From: Streptomyces flavofungini
GTDB lineage: Bacteria > Actinomycetota > Actinomycetes > Streptomycetales > Streptomycetaceae
DNA: 64,000 nucleotides
Direction: 5' to 3'
Assembly (NCBI RefSeq): GCF_014650815.1
Contig: NZ_BMVR01000001.1
Location: 186,001-250,000 of the forward strand
The position numbers were made by a program, and so were the translations under genes. A model generated the notes under the pieces. That model was not told the origin of the DNA. It did not search any database and saw only the letters and a program-made list of their open reading frames with translations. Every line of letters starts with the position of its first letter. The stretch's first letter is position 1. Of this stretch, positions 40,272 through 49,109 are shown one piece after another.

Positions 40272-41408
40272 TCAGGCGGACGCCAGTTGCCGGTGTGCCA
40301 CGGGAGCGGCCGACCGTGCCTGGTCGTAGCGGTGCAGCAGCAGGGCGGCGAGGGCCGGGTGCGCGCCGAGCGGGGCGGCGGCGAGCCACGGTGCGGCGTC
40401 GGCGACCTGGGTGGCGAAGCGGCCGGGCGCGGTGAAGTACGAGGCGACGGCGGCGTGCCGCACCCCGCGCGCCGCGAGGGCGCGCAGGGCCGCGGGCACG
40501 GTCGTCGGGGTGTGCTCGGTCGGTGCGGCGTACGCGGGCACGACGGGGACGCCGAGGCGGCGTGCCAGCAGACCGGCGGCGCGGCGGGTGTCGACGGCGG
40601 AGTCCGGGTCGCGGGAGCCCGCGGCGGCGAGGACCACACCGTGGCCCGCCACCGCGGCCCCGACGGGCCAGCCCGCTTCGGTGAGGCGGGTGTGCAGGGC
40701 CTCGATGAGGAGGGGGTGGGGGCCCAGAGGGGCGGCCAGGCGGAGGGGGCGGGCGGACCCGAGGGCCGCGGTGGCTGCGGCGGCGGTGGCGGCTGCGGCG
40801 GGGATGTCGTGCTTGACGTGGTAGCCGCGGCTGAGGAGGAGCGGTACGAGGACGGCGCCGGGGCCGTCGGCGGGGAGGCCGCGCAGCGTCTCGTCGAGGG
40901 CGGGCCCGTTCAGCTCGATGTGCCCGAGCCGCACGTCCAGACCGGGGCGCAGCGAGCGGACGAGGTCGAGCAGCGCTGTCACCGTGCGGTGGGCGCGGGG
41001 GTCGCGGCTGCCGTGGGCCACCAGGACGAGGGCGGGAGGGGAAGCGGGGACGGGGGTGGGCGGTGGGGCATGCGGCGCGGGGGCGGGAAAGGTGGGGACG
41101 GGGGTGCGGTCGGGGTCCGTTCGGCGGGACCCCCTGAGGGTGACGCGCCCGAGGCAGGCGCCCAGCTCGCTGGTGATGCGGGTGATGAGTTGGGCGGTGG
41201 TGTCGAGCGGCGTGGTGGGGTCGAGCGGCGTGGTGGGGTCGAGCGGCGTGGTGGGGTCGAGCGGCGTGGTGGGGTCGAGCGGCGTGGTGGGGTCGAGCGG
41301 TGTGGTGGGGTCCGGCGGGGCGACGGTGTCCGCTGAGGCGATGGGGTCCGGCGAAGCCGTGGGGTCCGGCAGGGCCGTGGGGTCCGGATGCGGGTTCGAC
41401 GGCGTCAT
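40272..41408 (-). CDS. Sirohydrochlorin chelatase-like (CbiX/SirB) protein with repetitive N-terminus
   Basis: A 378-residue protein. Residues about 125-365 form a tandem CbiX/SirB-like chelatase: [13 protein letters not shown] carries the metal-inserting His in the first half, while the second half has [14 protein letters not shown], where Ala replaces that His; HVKHDIP and a C-terminal ligand region follow. SirB-type enzymes insert Fe2+ into sirohydrochlorin to make sirohaem, needed by NirB at 54.7 kb, which fits placement next to nasA. Residues 1-68 are Pro/Asp/Thr-rich, including six identical DPTTPL units encoded by an 18-bp tandem repeat; nothing suggests a folded domain there, and the true start may be downstream. 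Cobalt insertion is the alternative. Confidence 0.8.
   Translation of the reverse strand: MTPSNPHPDPTALPDPTASPDPIASADTVAPPDPTTPLDPTTPLDPTTPLDPTTPLDPTTPLDPTTPLDTTAQLITRITSELGACLGRVTLRGSRRTDPDRTPVPTFPAPAPHAPPPTPVPASPPALVLVAHGSRDPRAHRTVTALLDLVRSLRPGLDVRLGHIELNGPALDETLRGLPADGPGAVLVPLLLSRGYHVKHDIPAAAATAAAATAALGSARPLRLAAPLGPHPLLIEALHTRLTEAGWPVGAAVAGHGVVLAAAGSRDPDSAVDTRRAAGLLARRLGVPVVPAYAAPTEHTPTTVPAALRALAARGVRHAAVASYFTAPGRFATQVADAAPWLAAAPLGAHPALAALLLHRYDQARSAAPVAHRQLASA
41202..41309. repeat. Six 18-bp tandem repeats in the chelatase gene
   Basis: The unit GTCGAGCGGCGTGGTGGG occurs six times without gaps (41202-41309), with one C-to-T change in the last copy. It is in frame and encodes DPTTPL units, so copy-number change would lengthen or shorten the protein without a frameshift. 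Confidence 0.9.
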
Positions 41409-41628
41409 GGACCGAGGATGGCGGGGGCAGGTTGCGGTCCCGTTGCGTCGCCGTGACGAGTGTTTTCGGGGGGCTCACGGGCGGGGGTGGAGGGTTGTCA
41501 GGTGCGGGGGGCCGGGGCTGGCCTGCTGGTAGGGATGGTGGGGTCTTGGGGTTGGTCGGGTGCTGTGCCCTGGCCGGTGGGAGGGGTGACTGCCACCTCC
41601 GGGGAGGGTTTGCAGGCATGCGACTGGG

Positions 41629-41781
41629 ATGTCGGTATCTCGCAGAGTGCGCGGAAGCCCTATAGCGGCACGGCGAAGGCGCAGGTCGCGGCGGTGGTCT
41701 CCGCGCCTGCGGGGATGCCCCCGCCCGACTCGGCCCGTGAGGCGCTGGTCGACGTGGTCCCGTGCGTACGAGCCGAACAGG
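41629..41781 (+). CRISPR. CRISPR relic: leader plus two degenerate type I-E repeats
   Basis: Bases 41629-41693 resemble the leader at 19598-19664, with the same blocks at the same spacing. A well-preserved 29-bp repeat follows at 41694-41722 (GTGGTCTCCGCGCCTGCGGGG then ATGCCCCC), then 31 bases, then a decayed repeat from 41754 (GTGGTCCCGTGCGTACG). It sits in a 586-bp gene-free interval (41409-41994) with nothing else recognisable, 14 kb outside the island. Confidence 0.6.
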
Positions 41782-41994
41782 ACACCGGCCAAAGCCGCTA
41801 GGGCCGGCTGCATCCGGCCCGAGGCGGCAGCGGCGCCGTGTCGGGACCATGGCCGGAGTGGGGATTCGGTGATCGGCCACAGGAGTGGACGAATCCGAAG
41901 GCGGACCCGCGCGGGGTCGACACGGACGAGATGTGCGGCGCCGGGCCGCTAGGCTCCGGGGCTGATTCGTCCAGGCGCCAGACAAGGACCCGCC

Positions 41995-42297
41995 ATGCCC
42001 CGCGCTTCTGTACTGATGTATGCCGCTGCCACCGCCGTGGCCCTTACGCTGCCGTTCGCGGGGCCCGTCGTCGCCGCCGAGCCCGGCGGTTCTCTGACGA
42101 TCAACGGCACCACGTACAACGACCCGCGCCCCGGCTGCTACCCCAGCAACGCGCCCAACGCCCTGGTCGTCAACAACACCGGGGTCGACGCCTACGTGTA
42201 CGCCGACCCGCACTGCCGGGATCTGAAGGAGCTCCAGGTCGTCGCGCCTGGGGCCAGCGGTTACGTGTCGGGCGGCCAGGGCGTTCACATCATCTGA
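41995..42297 (+). CDS. Small secreted protein of unknown function
   Basis: A 100-residue protein with a Sec signal (about residues 1-27, [20 protein letters not shown]). The mature 73 residues contain two Cys (PRPGCYPS and DPHCRDL), probably a disulphide, and look like a small beta domain ([29 protein letters not shown]). I do not recognise the family. The ATG at 41995 is preceded by AAGGA. It stands alone between the CRISPR relic and nasA. Confidence 0.7.
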   Translation: MPRASVLMYAAATAVALTLPFAGPVVAAEPGGSLTINGTTYNDPRPGCYPSNAPNALVVNNTGVDAYVYADPHCRDLKELQVVAPGASGYVSGGQGVHII

Positions 42298-42346
42298 GGT
42301 CTGCGCAGCCCCCTCACACCACCCCCCGCCCCGGCCGGAGGTCGCC

Positions 42347-42384
42347 GTACCCCCCGCGTAACCCGCCGGCCCGTGGCGTGAAAC
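42347..42384 (+). promoter_or_regulatory. GlnR-like half-sites upstream of nasA
   Basis: GTACC (42347), GTAAC (42358), GCCCG (42369, weak) and GAAAC (42380) stand exactly 11 bp apart, each followed by six bases, and end 22 bases before the ATG. This matches the gTnAc-n6-GaAAc geometry reported for the nitrogen regulator GlnR. A second example lies before the nirBD genes. Confidence 0.6.
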
Positions 42385-42406
42385 ATGTGCGGCCGAGGGT
42401 GGGGGC

Positions 42407-44572
42407 ATGCACCCCATGGCCGCACCCGAACGGACCCCGCCCGAGCCGACACCAGGTCCCGCCGCGCCGGGCGGCGGCCCCGCCACCCCCACCCCCACCC
42501 CCACCCACTGCCCCTACTGCGCCCTCCAGTGCGGCATGGGCCTCGTCGAGGGGAGCGCGGGGGTGGAAGTCGTCGAGCGGCCCGCGTTCCCCGTCAATGG
42601 GGGCGCGTTGTGCGGGAAGGGGCGCACGGCGCCCGCTGTGCTGTCTTCGCGGGTGCGGTTGACCGGGCCACTGGTGCGGTCCCGCGTCAGTGGGGAGCTT
42701 GAGCCCGCCGGGTGGGAAGAGGCGCTGGATCGGGTGGCCGAGGGGCTCGCGCGGGTTCGGGGGGAGTACGGGGCGGATGCCTGCGGGGTGTTCGGCGGGG
42801 GTGGGCTCACCAATGAGAAGGCCTATGCGCTGGGGAAGTTCGCGCGGGTCGTGCTGGGTACCTCGCAGATCGACTACAACGGGCGGTTCTGCATGTCGTC
42901 CGCCGCTGCCGCCGGAACGCGGGCCTTCGGGCTCGACCGAGGGTTGCCGTTTCCGCTCGCCGACGTCGCCCGGACCGGGTGCGTGATCCTCGTCGGGTCC
43001 AATCTCGCCGAGACCATGCCGCCCGCCCTGCGGTATCTGACGGAACTGAAGGAGAACGGCGGTACGTTGATCGTCATCGATCCGCGGCGTACCCGGACCG
43101 CCGAGCAGGCCGACCTGCACCTCGCCCCGCGCCCCGGCACCGATCTCGCCCTCGCGCTCGGGCTGTTGCACCTCGTGGTGGCCGAGGGGCGTACCGATGA
43201 GGCGTACATCGAGGAGCGCACGACCGGGTGGGAGGAGGCGCGGGCCGCCGCCATGGCGCATTGGCCCGAGTACGTGGAGCGGGTCACGGGCGTTCCCGTG
43301 CCTCAACTCCGTGACGTCGTACGACTGTTCTGCGATGCCGAGCACGCGATGGTCCTCACCGCGCGCGGGCCAGAGCAGCAGGCCAAGGGCACCGACACCG
43401 TCAGCGCCTGGATCAATCTGTGCCTGGCCACCGGACGGCCCGGGCGGCCGCTGTCCGGGTACGGGTGTCTGACCGGGCAGGGGAACGGACAGGGCGGGCG
43501 TGAACACGGGCAGAAGGCCGATCAGTTGCCCGGGTACCGGAAGCTGACCGATCCCGCGGCGCGGGCCCATGTGGCCGGGGTGTGGGGAGTGGATCCCGAT
43601 GCGCTGCCCGGGCCCGGGCGGTCCGCGTACGAACTCCTCGACGCCCTCGGTCGGGACGTGAAGTCGCTGCTCCTGATGGGGTCCAACCCCGTCGTGTCGG
43701 CGCCGCGCGCCGCCCATGTGGAGGAGCGGATACGGTCGTTGGACTTTCTGGCCGTCGCGGACGTGGTGCTTTCCGAGACCGCTCGGCTCGCTGACGTCGT
43801 GCTTCCCGTCACGCAGTGGGCCGAGGAGACGGGCACCGTCACCAATCTTGAGGGGCGGGTGCTGCTGCGGCGGCGCGCCGTCGACCCGCCGGACGGCGTG
43901 CGCAGTGACCTTGAGGTGCTGCACGGGCTCGCCGCCCGGCTCGGGCACGGGGAGAAGTTCCCGGTGGTGGCGGAGGAGGTGTTCGAGGAGTTGCGGCGGG
44001 CCAGCGCGGGTGGCATCGCGGACTACTCGGGGATCTCGTACGGGCGGTTGCGGGAAGGGGACGGGGAAGGGGTGTTCTGGCCCTGCCCGCGGGAGGCGGC
44101 GGGTGCGGACGCGCACGGCGGTACGCCTCGGCTGTTCCTGGAGCGGTTCGCCACCGAGGACGGGCGGGCTCGGTTCGTGGCCGTCGCGCATCGGGACTCC
44201 GCCGAGGAGACCGACTCCGAGTATCCCGTCGTGCTCACCACTGGTCGGGTGCTCTCGCAGTACCAGTCCGGGGCGCAGACTCGGCGTGTGGAGGAATTGA
44301 ACGCCGCCGCGCCGGGGGCGTTCGTCGAGGTGCACCCGCGGCTCGCCGCGCGGTTGCGGGTTGCCGACGGGGAGGCGGTGGCTGTGGTTTCGCGGCGGGG
44401 GCGGGTGGTCGTGCCTGCGCGGGTGACCGCCGGGATTCGGCCTGACACCGTGTTCATGCCGTTCCACTGGCCGGGGGAAGGGCGGGCCAATACGCTCACC
44501 CATCCCGCGTTGGATCCGGTGTCGGGGATGCCGGAGTTCAAGGTGTGCGCGGTGCGGGTGGAGCGGGTCTGA
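42407..44572 (+). CDS. nasA: Assimilatory nitrate reductase catalytic subunit
   Basis: A 721-residue molybdopterin oxidoreductase. A Pro-rich N-terminus precedes the [4Fe-4S] motif Cys35-x2-Cys38-x3-Cys42 ... Cys69. Cofactor-binding text follows: [38 protein letters not shown] with the probable Mo-ligand Cys, [14 protein letters not shown] and the C-terminal [15 protein letters not shown] domain. There is no signal peptide, so it is cytoplasmic and assimilatory, reducing nitrate to nitrite for NirBD. The ATG is at 42407 (a second Met is three codons on). GlnR-like half-sites lie immediately upstream. The C-terminal ferredoxin-like Cys cluster of Klebsiella-type NasA is absent. Confidence 0.92.
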   Translation: MHPMAAPERTPPEPTPGPAAPGGGPATPTPTPTHCPYCALQCGMGLVEGSAGVEVVERPAFPVNGGALCGKGRTAPAVLSSRVRLTGPLVRSRVSGELEPAGWEEALDRVAEGLARVRGEYGADACGVFGGGGLTNEKAYALGKFARVVLGTSQIDYNGRFCMSSAAAAGTRAFGLDRGLPFPLADVARTGCVILVGSNLAETMPPALRYLTELKENGGTLIVIDPRRTRTAEQADLHLAPRPGTDLALALGLLHLVVAEGRTDEAYIEERTTGWEEARAAAMAHWPEYVERVTGVPVPQLRDVVRLFCDAEHAMVLTARGPEQQAKGTDTVSAWINLCLATGRPGRPLSGYGCLTGQGNGQGGREHGQKADQLPGYRKLTDPAARAHVAGVWGVDPDALPGPGRSAYELLDALGRDVKSLLLMGSNPVVSAPRAAHVEERIRSLDFLAVADVVLSETARLADVVLPVTQWAEETGTVTNLEGRVLLRRRAVDPPDGVRSDLEVLHGLAARLGHGEKFPVVAEEVFEELRRASAGGIADYSGISYGRLREGDGEGVFWPCPREAAGADAHGGTPRLFLERFATEDGRARFVAVAHRDSAEETDSEYPVVLTTGRVLSQYQSGAQTRRVEELNAAAPGAFVEVHPRLAARLRVADGEAVAVVSRRGRVVVPARVTAGIRPDTVFMPFHWPGEGRANTLTHPALDPVSGMPEFKVCAVRVERV

Positions 44573-44585
44573 GGGGTTCCCCGGT

Positions 44586-44706
44586 CCCGCCCCTTCCCGA
44601 GACCGGGGCTTCGCCCCTGGGCCCCGGGGTGGGTGTCCCCCTCGGGTGGGACGGGCCGGCCCCGATCGGCGCTGCGCGCCTCGTCCTCAAGCGTCGGACG
44701 GGCTGG
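44586..44706. repeat. Common Streptomyces intergenic repeat, copy 1
   Basis: GAGACCGGGGCTTCGCCCC, then a GC-rich palindromic stretch, then CGTCCTCAAGCGTCGGACGG. The last motif recurs in reverse at 62464-62488 (CCGTCCGGCGCTTGAGGACG). From memory this is a widespread repeat found at gene ends in the genus; here it follows the nasA stop and overlaps the convergent gene end. Confidence 0.6.
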
Positions 44707-45181
44707 ATCGTCGCCGGTGCGGGCTGGACCTGCCGTAGCCGGACGTGCCGGTGCCGGGAGGCCAGGTGCCCTCCGGCAGAAGCACCCCGCTCGCCCGCAA
44801 CCCCGCCGCCAGCCTCTCCCCCGCCACATACACCCACGCCCTCCTCCTCACCCCGTCCGCACACCGCACCTCACGCGCCACCCGCTCGTACAGGCTGTAC
44901 GGGTCGCCCGGCGCGTACTCCTCCAGGCGGTCCAGGGCCGCGCGGACCGCCTCGTACGCCGTCGGCGCCGGTGTGATCAGGTCGCCGTGGACCGGGCCGC
45001 CCCCAGGGGTCTCCACCGCGTAGGGGTAGCCGGGGCCGTCGTACAGGAGCGCGTGCGGCAGCTGGGCCGGGGTGTGGGTCAGGACGCGGCCGCCGAGGTG
45101 CGCCGCGTGGTTGCGTTCGCCGGGGCGGAGGGTGCCGTAGACGAAGAACGGCAGGTGTTCGGTGTCGGCGCCCGGGGTCAC
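44687..45181 (-). CDS. Gamma-glutamylcyclotransferase-like (GGCT/AIG2) protein
   Basis: A 164-residue protein with the GGCT-fold start FFVYGTLRPGERNH (the Tyr-Gly-x-Leu substrate loop) and the likely catalytic acid in ALDRLEEYAPGDP. The family releases 5-oxoproline from gamma-glutamyl peptides or amines; the precise substrate cannot be told. The GTG start at 45181 overlaps the cutA stop by four bases, so the two are co-translated. Its last 20 residues come from a common intergenic repeat (GRSSPHRRRSSPSDA), suggesting the ancestral stop was replaced. Confidence 0.8.
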   Translation of the reverse strand: MTPGADTEHLPFFVYGTLRPGERNHAAHLGGRVLTHTPAQLPHALLYDGPGYPYAVETPGGGPVHGDLITPAPTAYEAVRAALDRLEEYAPGDPYSLYERVAREVRCADGVRRRAWVYVAGERLAAGLRASGVLLPEGTWPPGTGTSGYGRSSPHRRRSSPSDA

Positions 45182-45546
45182 GCCGGGGCTCCCGGGGACG
45201 TCTCCGCCGCCACCCACGCCAGGTACGCCGCGCCGCCCCGCGTCACGGGCGTCGCGATGATCTCCGGGGTGTCGTAGTCGTGCGCCGCCAGGAGCCAGGA
45301 CTCCAGAGCGGGGTAGCGGGACTCGGTCGTCTTCAGGAGCACCTGCCACTCCCGGGCCGTCTCGACCGCGCCCTCCCAGCGGTACACCGACGTCACCGGA
45401 CCGCTGATCTGCGCGCAGGCCGCCACCCGCGCCTCCACGGCACCGCGCGCCAGCGCGTCCGCCTTGTCCGGGGTATCGGTCGTCGTCAGAACCGTCAGAA
45501 CCGTCGGAGCGGTCGGAGCGGTCGGAGCGGTGGTGGGGTCGGTCAC
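45178..45546 (-). CDS. cutA: Divalent-cation tolerance protein CutA
   Basis: A 122-residue CutA1-type protein. After a short Thr/Ala/Pro repeat (TAPTAPTAPT) the core reads TVLTTTDTPDKADALARG, VAACAQISGPVTSVYRWEG and WQVLLKTTESRYPAL, with the C-terminal trimer segment YDTPEIIATPV. All are characteristic of CutA trimers, which bind copper and other ions in vitro; the physiological role is unclear. The ATG is at 45546. It is coupled to the downstream GGCT-like gene. Confidence 0.9.
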   Translation of the reverse strand: MTDPTTAPTAPTAPTVLTVLTTTDTPDKADALARGAVEARVAACAQISGPVTSVYRWEGAVETAREWQVLLKTTESRYPALESWLLAAHDYDTPEIIATPVTRGGAAYLAWVAAETSPGAPA

Positions 45547-45570
45547 GGGGGGTGCTTCCTCTTCTCAAGG

Positions 45571-45619
45571 CTCAGGTATCAGGGCTCAGGTATCAGGGCT
45601 CAGGGCTCAGGTATCGGGG
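45571..45619. repeat. 14-bp tandem repeat upstream of cutA
   Basis: CTCAGGTATCAGGG occurs twice in tandem (45571-45598), followed by a half unit and a third copy with one change (45606-45619). It lies 25-73 bases before the cutA start, so it could affect cutA transcription. Confidence 0.8.
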
Positions 45620-45826
45620 AGGCTACCGGCCAGGTCCAAGGTCCCGATTTCGGACGTTCAGCGACTTTCGTGGCTGTTGTTACACAACCTCGTGGTTCCC
45701 GTGATGCGTCCTTCGTAGCGTCGACAGTCGTAGTGGTGGCCGGTGGCCGGTAGCCGCCGGACCCCCGGTGCCCCCCCCGACCGGACGCCACCCAGCCTCC
45801 CCCTACCCCCACTCCCCCGGCCCCCC

Positions 45827-46516
45827 ATGAACCTGCGCTTCCGCATCCCGCCCGGCGTGCCCCTCGCCGCCCTGGCCGTCGCCGTGCTGTCCGCGTGCGG
45901 GGCCACCAGTGGCCTCGGCGCCACCGAGCCCGCCCCGCCGGTCTCGGTGCAGCCGCGCCCCGAGCCGCTGTGGTCCGCCTGGTCGGGGTCGTCGGCGCCC
46001 GGCGCGGACCCCACGTCGCAGCAGCCGCCGCCCGAGCCGCTGGCGGGGCTCGGCGCGCTCGGGCCCGGCGGGCTCGCCAAGGCCGACGTACGGGAGCTGC
46101 TGCGCGCGGACACCCGGCTGCGTACCCTCGCCGACCGGCCGCTGGTGAAGAAGCCGGGGCGGCCGGGCATCCGGCCGCCGGTGCTCACCGACCTCACCGG
46201 GGACGGCAAGCCCGAGATGCTGGTCGCCGTCGACGTGGAGAGCGGGCGCAGCGTGCTCGTCGTGTATCTCGAAAAGCGCGGGAAGGTCTATCCGGTCCTG
46301 TTCACCGCCGGGCGGCGGCTCTCCGTGGAGACCGTCGGCAAGGACCTGCTCGTACGCAGCCCCTGCGCCGAGGGCGGCGAGCAGGCCGTGCGCTTCCATT
46401 GGGACGGCACCCGGATGTCCACCGTCAGTGATGTCAAGAGCTACGGCGGCAAGGGCGGCAGCTCCCCCTCGCCCGCCGACCCCGGATCCCCCGGATCCCC
46501 CGGAGCCCGCCCATGA
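45827..46516 (+). CDS. Lipoprotein co-translated with a histidine kinase
   Basis: A 229-residue protein with a signal peptide ending in the lipobox LSAC. The mature part is Pro/Ser-rich for about 60 residues, then shows one Asp-rich repeat-like module (VLTDLTGDGKPEMLVAVDVESG) of the FG-GAP/VCBS type and a beta-strand region. The chosen ATG (45827) lacks a clear ribosome site, but upstream frame lacks signal character. The stop overlaps the kinase ATG (ATGA). Lipoproteins paired with sensor kinases, such as CseA with CseC, can tune the sensor; that role here is inference. I do not recognise a named family. Confidence 0.7.
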   Translation: MNLRFRIPPGVPLAALAVAVLSACGATSGLGATEPAPPVSVQPRPEPLWSAWSGSSAPGADPTSQQPPPEPLAGLGALGPGGLAKADVRELLRADTRLRTLADRPLVKKPGRPGIRPPVLTDLTGDGKPEMLVAVDVESGRSVLVVYLEKRGKVYPVLFTAGRRLSVETVGKDLLVRSPCAEGGEQAVRFHWDGTRMSTVSDVKSYGGKGGSSPSPADPGSPGSPGARP

Positions 46517-47862
46517 GGCTCCGCTTCCCGCGCACCCGCCTCGTGCGCACCCCGCGCCGCGCCCGCGCCGCCCGCGGCCCGCGCCGCCACTCCCTCTCCC
46601 TCCGCTGGCACGCCCTGGGCCTGCGCTGGAAGATCGCCGCCCTGCTCGCCGGGGGCTGTGCGGTCGTCGCCGTCGCCATCGGGCTGCTGATCCACGACGC
46701 GCGTCTGGATCAGGTGTGTGCGGGCGCGCGGTCGGCGGCCACGGCGCAGCTCGTCCGGGTACGGCAGGTGTACGAGCTGACGGGGCAGGTCCCGCAGGAC
46801 GACACGGACGCGGCGGTCGACGCGCGCGGGCTGCCGGAGCCGCTGCGGGCCGCCGCGCTCGACGGGCAGCGCAGTACGTATCTGGACATGGACGCGGACG
46901 AGCCGTCGGTGTGGGCGGCGCGGCCGGTCGGCGACCACGTCCTGTCGGTGCGGCTTCCGCTGCGCGAACAGGCCGACGAGATGGCCGAGTTCGACCAGCA
47001 GCTGATCGTGTCGGGGGCCGTCGTCGTGGCCCTGGCCGCGCTCGGCGGGGCCGCCCTCGCCAGCAGGCTCAGCCGCGACCTGCGGACCGCCGCGGCCACC
47101 GCGCGCCGCATCAGCCAGGGCGAGCTGGACGCCCGCATCGGGCATCCGCTGCCGCCGGGTTTCCGGCACGGCCGGAACGAGGTCGCCGACCTCGCCACCG
47201 CCGTCGACACCATGGCGGCGACGCTGCAGCGGCGCCTGGAGGCCGAGCAGCGGTTCACCGCGGACGTCGCCCACGAACTGCGTACGCCGCTGACCGGGCT
47301 GCACACCGCCGCCGAACTCCTGCCGCCGAGCCGCCCCACCGAGCTGGTCCGCGACCGCGTCGGGGCGCTGCGCACCCTCACCGAGGACCTCCTCGAAGTC
47401 GCCCGGCTCGACGCGGACGCGGAACGGCCCGACCTGGACGTCCATCCGCTCGGCACCCTCGTCCAGGGCATGGTCCAACGGGCGGGCTGCGCCGAGCAGT
47501 TCAGGGGGCGCGGGGTGCGGCTGAGCAGCGTCGACGAGCGTCTCGTACGGACCGACGCGCGCCGCCTGGAGCGGATCCTGACCAACCTCGTCGGCAACGC
47601 CTGCCGGCACGGCCGTGGCCCCGTCGACCTGTGCGTCGACGGGGCCACGGTGACGGTCCGCGACCACGGCCCCGGCTTCCCGGCGCACCTGCTGCGCGAG
47701 GGCCCGCAGCGGTTCCAGACGGGCGCCCGCGAACGCGGCCAGGGCACCGGGCTCGGCCTGACCATCGCCCTCGGCCAGGCGGTGGTCATCGGGGCGCGGG
47801 TGGAGCTGGGCAACGCGGACGACGGGGGCGCGGTGGCGGTGGTCCACCTGCCGGAGGCGTGA
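46513..47862 (+). CDS. Sensor histidine kinase without an adjacent response regulator
   Basis: A 449-residue HK of the HAMP class. Residues 1-35 are very basic; two membrane helices (about 40-60 and 165-185) flank an extracytoplasmic loop; HAMP follows (SRDLRTAAATARRIS), then the H-box FTADVAHELRTPLTGL and the ATPase boxes LTNLVGNACRHG (N), VRDHGPGF (G1) and GQGTGLGLTIA (G2). All catalytic residues appear intact. No receiver-domain gene lies on either side: upstream is the coupled lipoprotein, downstream a convergent flavin reductase. Its partner must be encoded elsewhere or shared. Confidence 0.88.
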   Translation: MRLRFPRTRLVRTPRRARAARGPRRHSLSLRWHALGLRWKIAALLAGGCAVVAVAIGLLIHDARLDQVCAGARSAATAQLVRVRQVYELTGQVPQDDTDAAVDARGLPEPLRAAALDGQRSTYLDMDADEPSVWAARPVGDHVLSVRLPLREQADEMAEFDQQLIVSGAVVVALAALGGAALASRLSRDLRTAAATARRISQGELDARIGHPLPPGFRHGRNEVADLATAVDTMAATLQRRLEAEQRFTADVAHELRTPLTGLHTAAELLPPSRPTELVRDRVGALRTLTEDLLEVARLDADAERPDLDVHPLGTLVQGMVQRAGCAEQFRGRGVRLSSVDERLVRTDARRLERILTNLVGNACRHGRGPVDLCVDGATVTVRDHGPGFPAHLLREGPQRFQTGARERGQGTGLGLTIALGQAVVIGARVELGNADDGGAVAVVHLPEA

Positions 47863-47927
47863 GCGGGCCGGGCCGCCCTTCGCCCCGGCCGCCCCGGCCC
47901 GCCTCCGGGACGACGCCCACGCACCGC

Positions 47928-48587
47928 TCAACTCCCGTACGACCGCACCTCCTTGGCCGACCGCAGCGCCCAAGCCCACCAGTGCAGCTGGTCCAGCATC
48001 CCCTTCGCCGCCGCCTCCGCAACCGACGGGTCGCGGTGGGCGCCCTCGTCGTCGAAGAGCGCGCCCGCGTTGTGGAAGGAGACGGTGTCGCGGACGGTGA
48101 CCATGTGCAGCTCGGCGAAGACCTGGCGCAGGTGCTCGACCGCGCGCAGGCCGCCGGAGATGCCGCCGTAGGAGACGAGGGCGACGGGCTTGGCCCGCCA
48201 TTCGCCGTGGTGCCAGTCGATGACGTTCTTCAGGGACGCGGGGTAGGAGTGGTTGTACTCGGGCGTGAGGACGATGAACGCGTCGGCCGCCGCCAACTTC
48301 GGTGTGACCTTGGCGAGTTCGGCGATGACCTCGGCGGACGGGCGGTAGGACAGGGACGTGGGCAGGTCGACCTCCGCCAGGTCGACGACGTCCGCCTCGA
48401 ACCCCTCGTGGCCGCGCACCCGGCCGAGCAGCCACTCGGCGACGACCGGGCCGAAGCGGCCCTCGCGGTTGCTGCCGACGATCACGGCGACCTTCACCGG
48501 CGTACCGGTCGAGGACGCGAAGGCGGGGTCGGTGGAGGCGGCGGGGGAAGCGGACTCGGAGACGGCCTTGGCCGTGGTGGTGTTCAT
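47928..48587 (-). CDS. NADPH-dependent FMN reductase of the SoxR regulon type
   Basis: A 219-residue flavodoxin-fold reductase. The FMN phosphate loop VIVGSNREGRFGPVVAEW lies near residue 35, and LTPEYNHSYPASLKNVIDW near 110 is the isoalloxazine loop typical of NAD(P)H:FMN/quinone reductases. The first 30 residues are Ala/Ser/Thr-rich. The start is the ATG at 48587. It is divergent from soxR, and the shared 63-bp spacer contains a SoxR-like operator oriented toward this gene. From memory, the S. coelicolor counterpart (SCO2478) is a direct SoxR target induced by redox-active antibiotics. Confidence 0.88.
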   Translation of the reverse strand: MNTTTAKAVSESASPAASTDPAFASSTGTPVKVAVIVGSNREGRFGPVVAEWLLGRVRGHEGFEADVVDLAEVDLPTSLSYRPSAEVIAELAKVTPKLAAADAFIVLTPEYNHSYPASLKNVIDWHHGEWRAKPVALVSYGGISGGLRAVEHLRQVFAELHMVTVRDTVSFHNAGALFDDEGAHRDPSVAEAAAKGMLDQLHWWAWALRSAKEVRSYGS

Positions 48588-48606
48588 GCGGAGAGCTTCT
48601 TAGTTA

Positions 48607-48625
48607 AACCTTGGTTCAGGTCAAG
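48607..48625 (-). promoter_or_regulatory. SoxR operator between soxR and the flavin reductase
   Basis: On the - strand CTTGACCTGAACCAAGGTT joins a TTGACC box to the dyad AACC-AA-GGTT. It matches 17 of 19 bases of the operator-like site at 24807-24825. The distance to the reductase ATG suits a MerR-type promoter. Confidence 0.7.
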
Positions 48626-48650
48626 CCGTGTCCGGGACTAATCTGGCCGC

Positions 48651-49109
48651 ATGACGACGCATCTCGCACCGGACGCCAAGGAAGCCACCGTCGGTGAACT
48701 CGCCGAGCGCAGCGGGGTCGCGCCCTCCGCCCTGCGGTTCTACGAGCGCGAAGGGCTCATCTCCAGCCGCCGTACGACCGGCAACCAGCGCCGCTACGGC
48801 CGGGACACGCTGCGCCGCGTCGCCTTCATCCGCACCTCGCAGCGGCTCGGCATCCCGCTGGCCACCATCCGCGACGTGCTGAAGCTGCTGCCGGAGGACC
48901 GTACGCCGACCCGCGCGGACTGGGCCCGCATCTCCGAGTGCTGGCGCGCGGACCTGGACCAGCGCATCCGCACCCTGCAGCGGCTGCGCGACAACCTGAG
49001 CGACTGCATCGGCTGCGGCTGCCTCTCGCTGGACCGCTGCGCCCTGTCGAACCCGTGGGACGAGCTGGCCGCGCACGGGCCGGGGCCGCGTCGCCTCCTG
49101 GAGGACTGA
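48651..49109 (+). CDS. soxR: Redox-sensing MerR-family regulator SoxR
   Basis: A 152-residue regulator with an N-terminal MerR winged helix (VGELAERSGVAPSALRFYEREGLI) and the four [2Fe-2S] cysteines Cys119, Cys122, Cys124 and Cys130 in the CIGCGC...DRC spacing diagnostic of SoxR. The dimerisation helix (residues 90-118) is normal. SoxR activates target promoters when its cluster is oxidised by redox-cycling compounds. Targets suggested by the sequence are the divergent flavin reductase and the nmrA-like gene at 24872. The ATG is at 48651. The stop codon is the first triplet of a 14-bp tandem repeat. Confidence 0.93.
   Translation: MTTHLAPDAKEATVGELAERSGVAPSALRFYEREGLISSRRTTGNQRRYGRDTLRRVAFIRTSQRLGIPLATIRDVLKLLPEDRTPTRADWARISECWRADLDQRIRTLQRLRDNLSDCIGCGCLSLDRCALSNPWDELAAHGPGPRRLLED

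Noticed and set aside
38839..42504. One leftward open frame of 1221 codons through dgt and beyond
   Set aside because: Only the last 441 codons have HD-phosphohydrolase character. The upstream part is Pro/Arg-rich frame noise antisense or out of frame to the chelatase and CRISPR-relic DNA.
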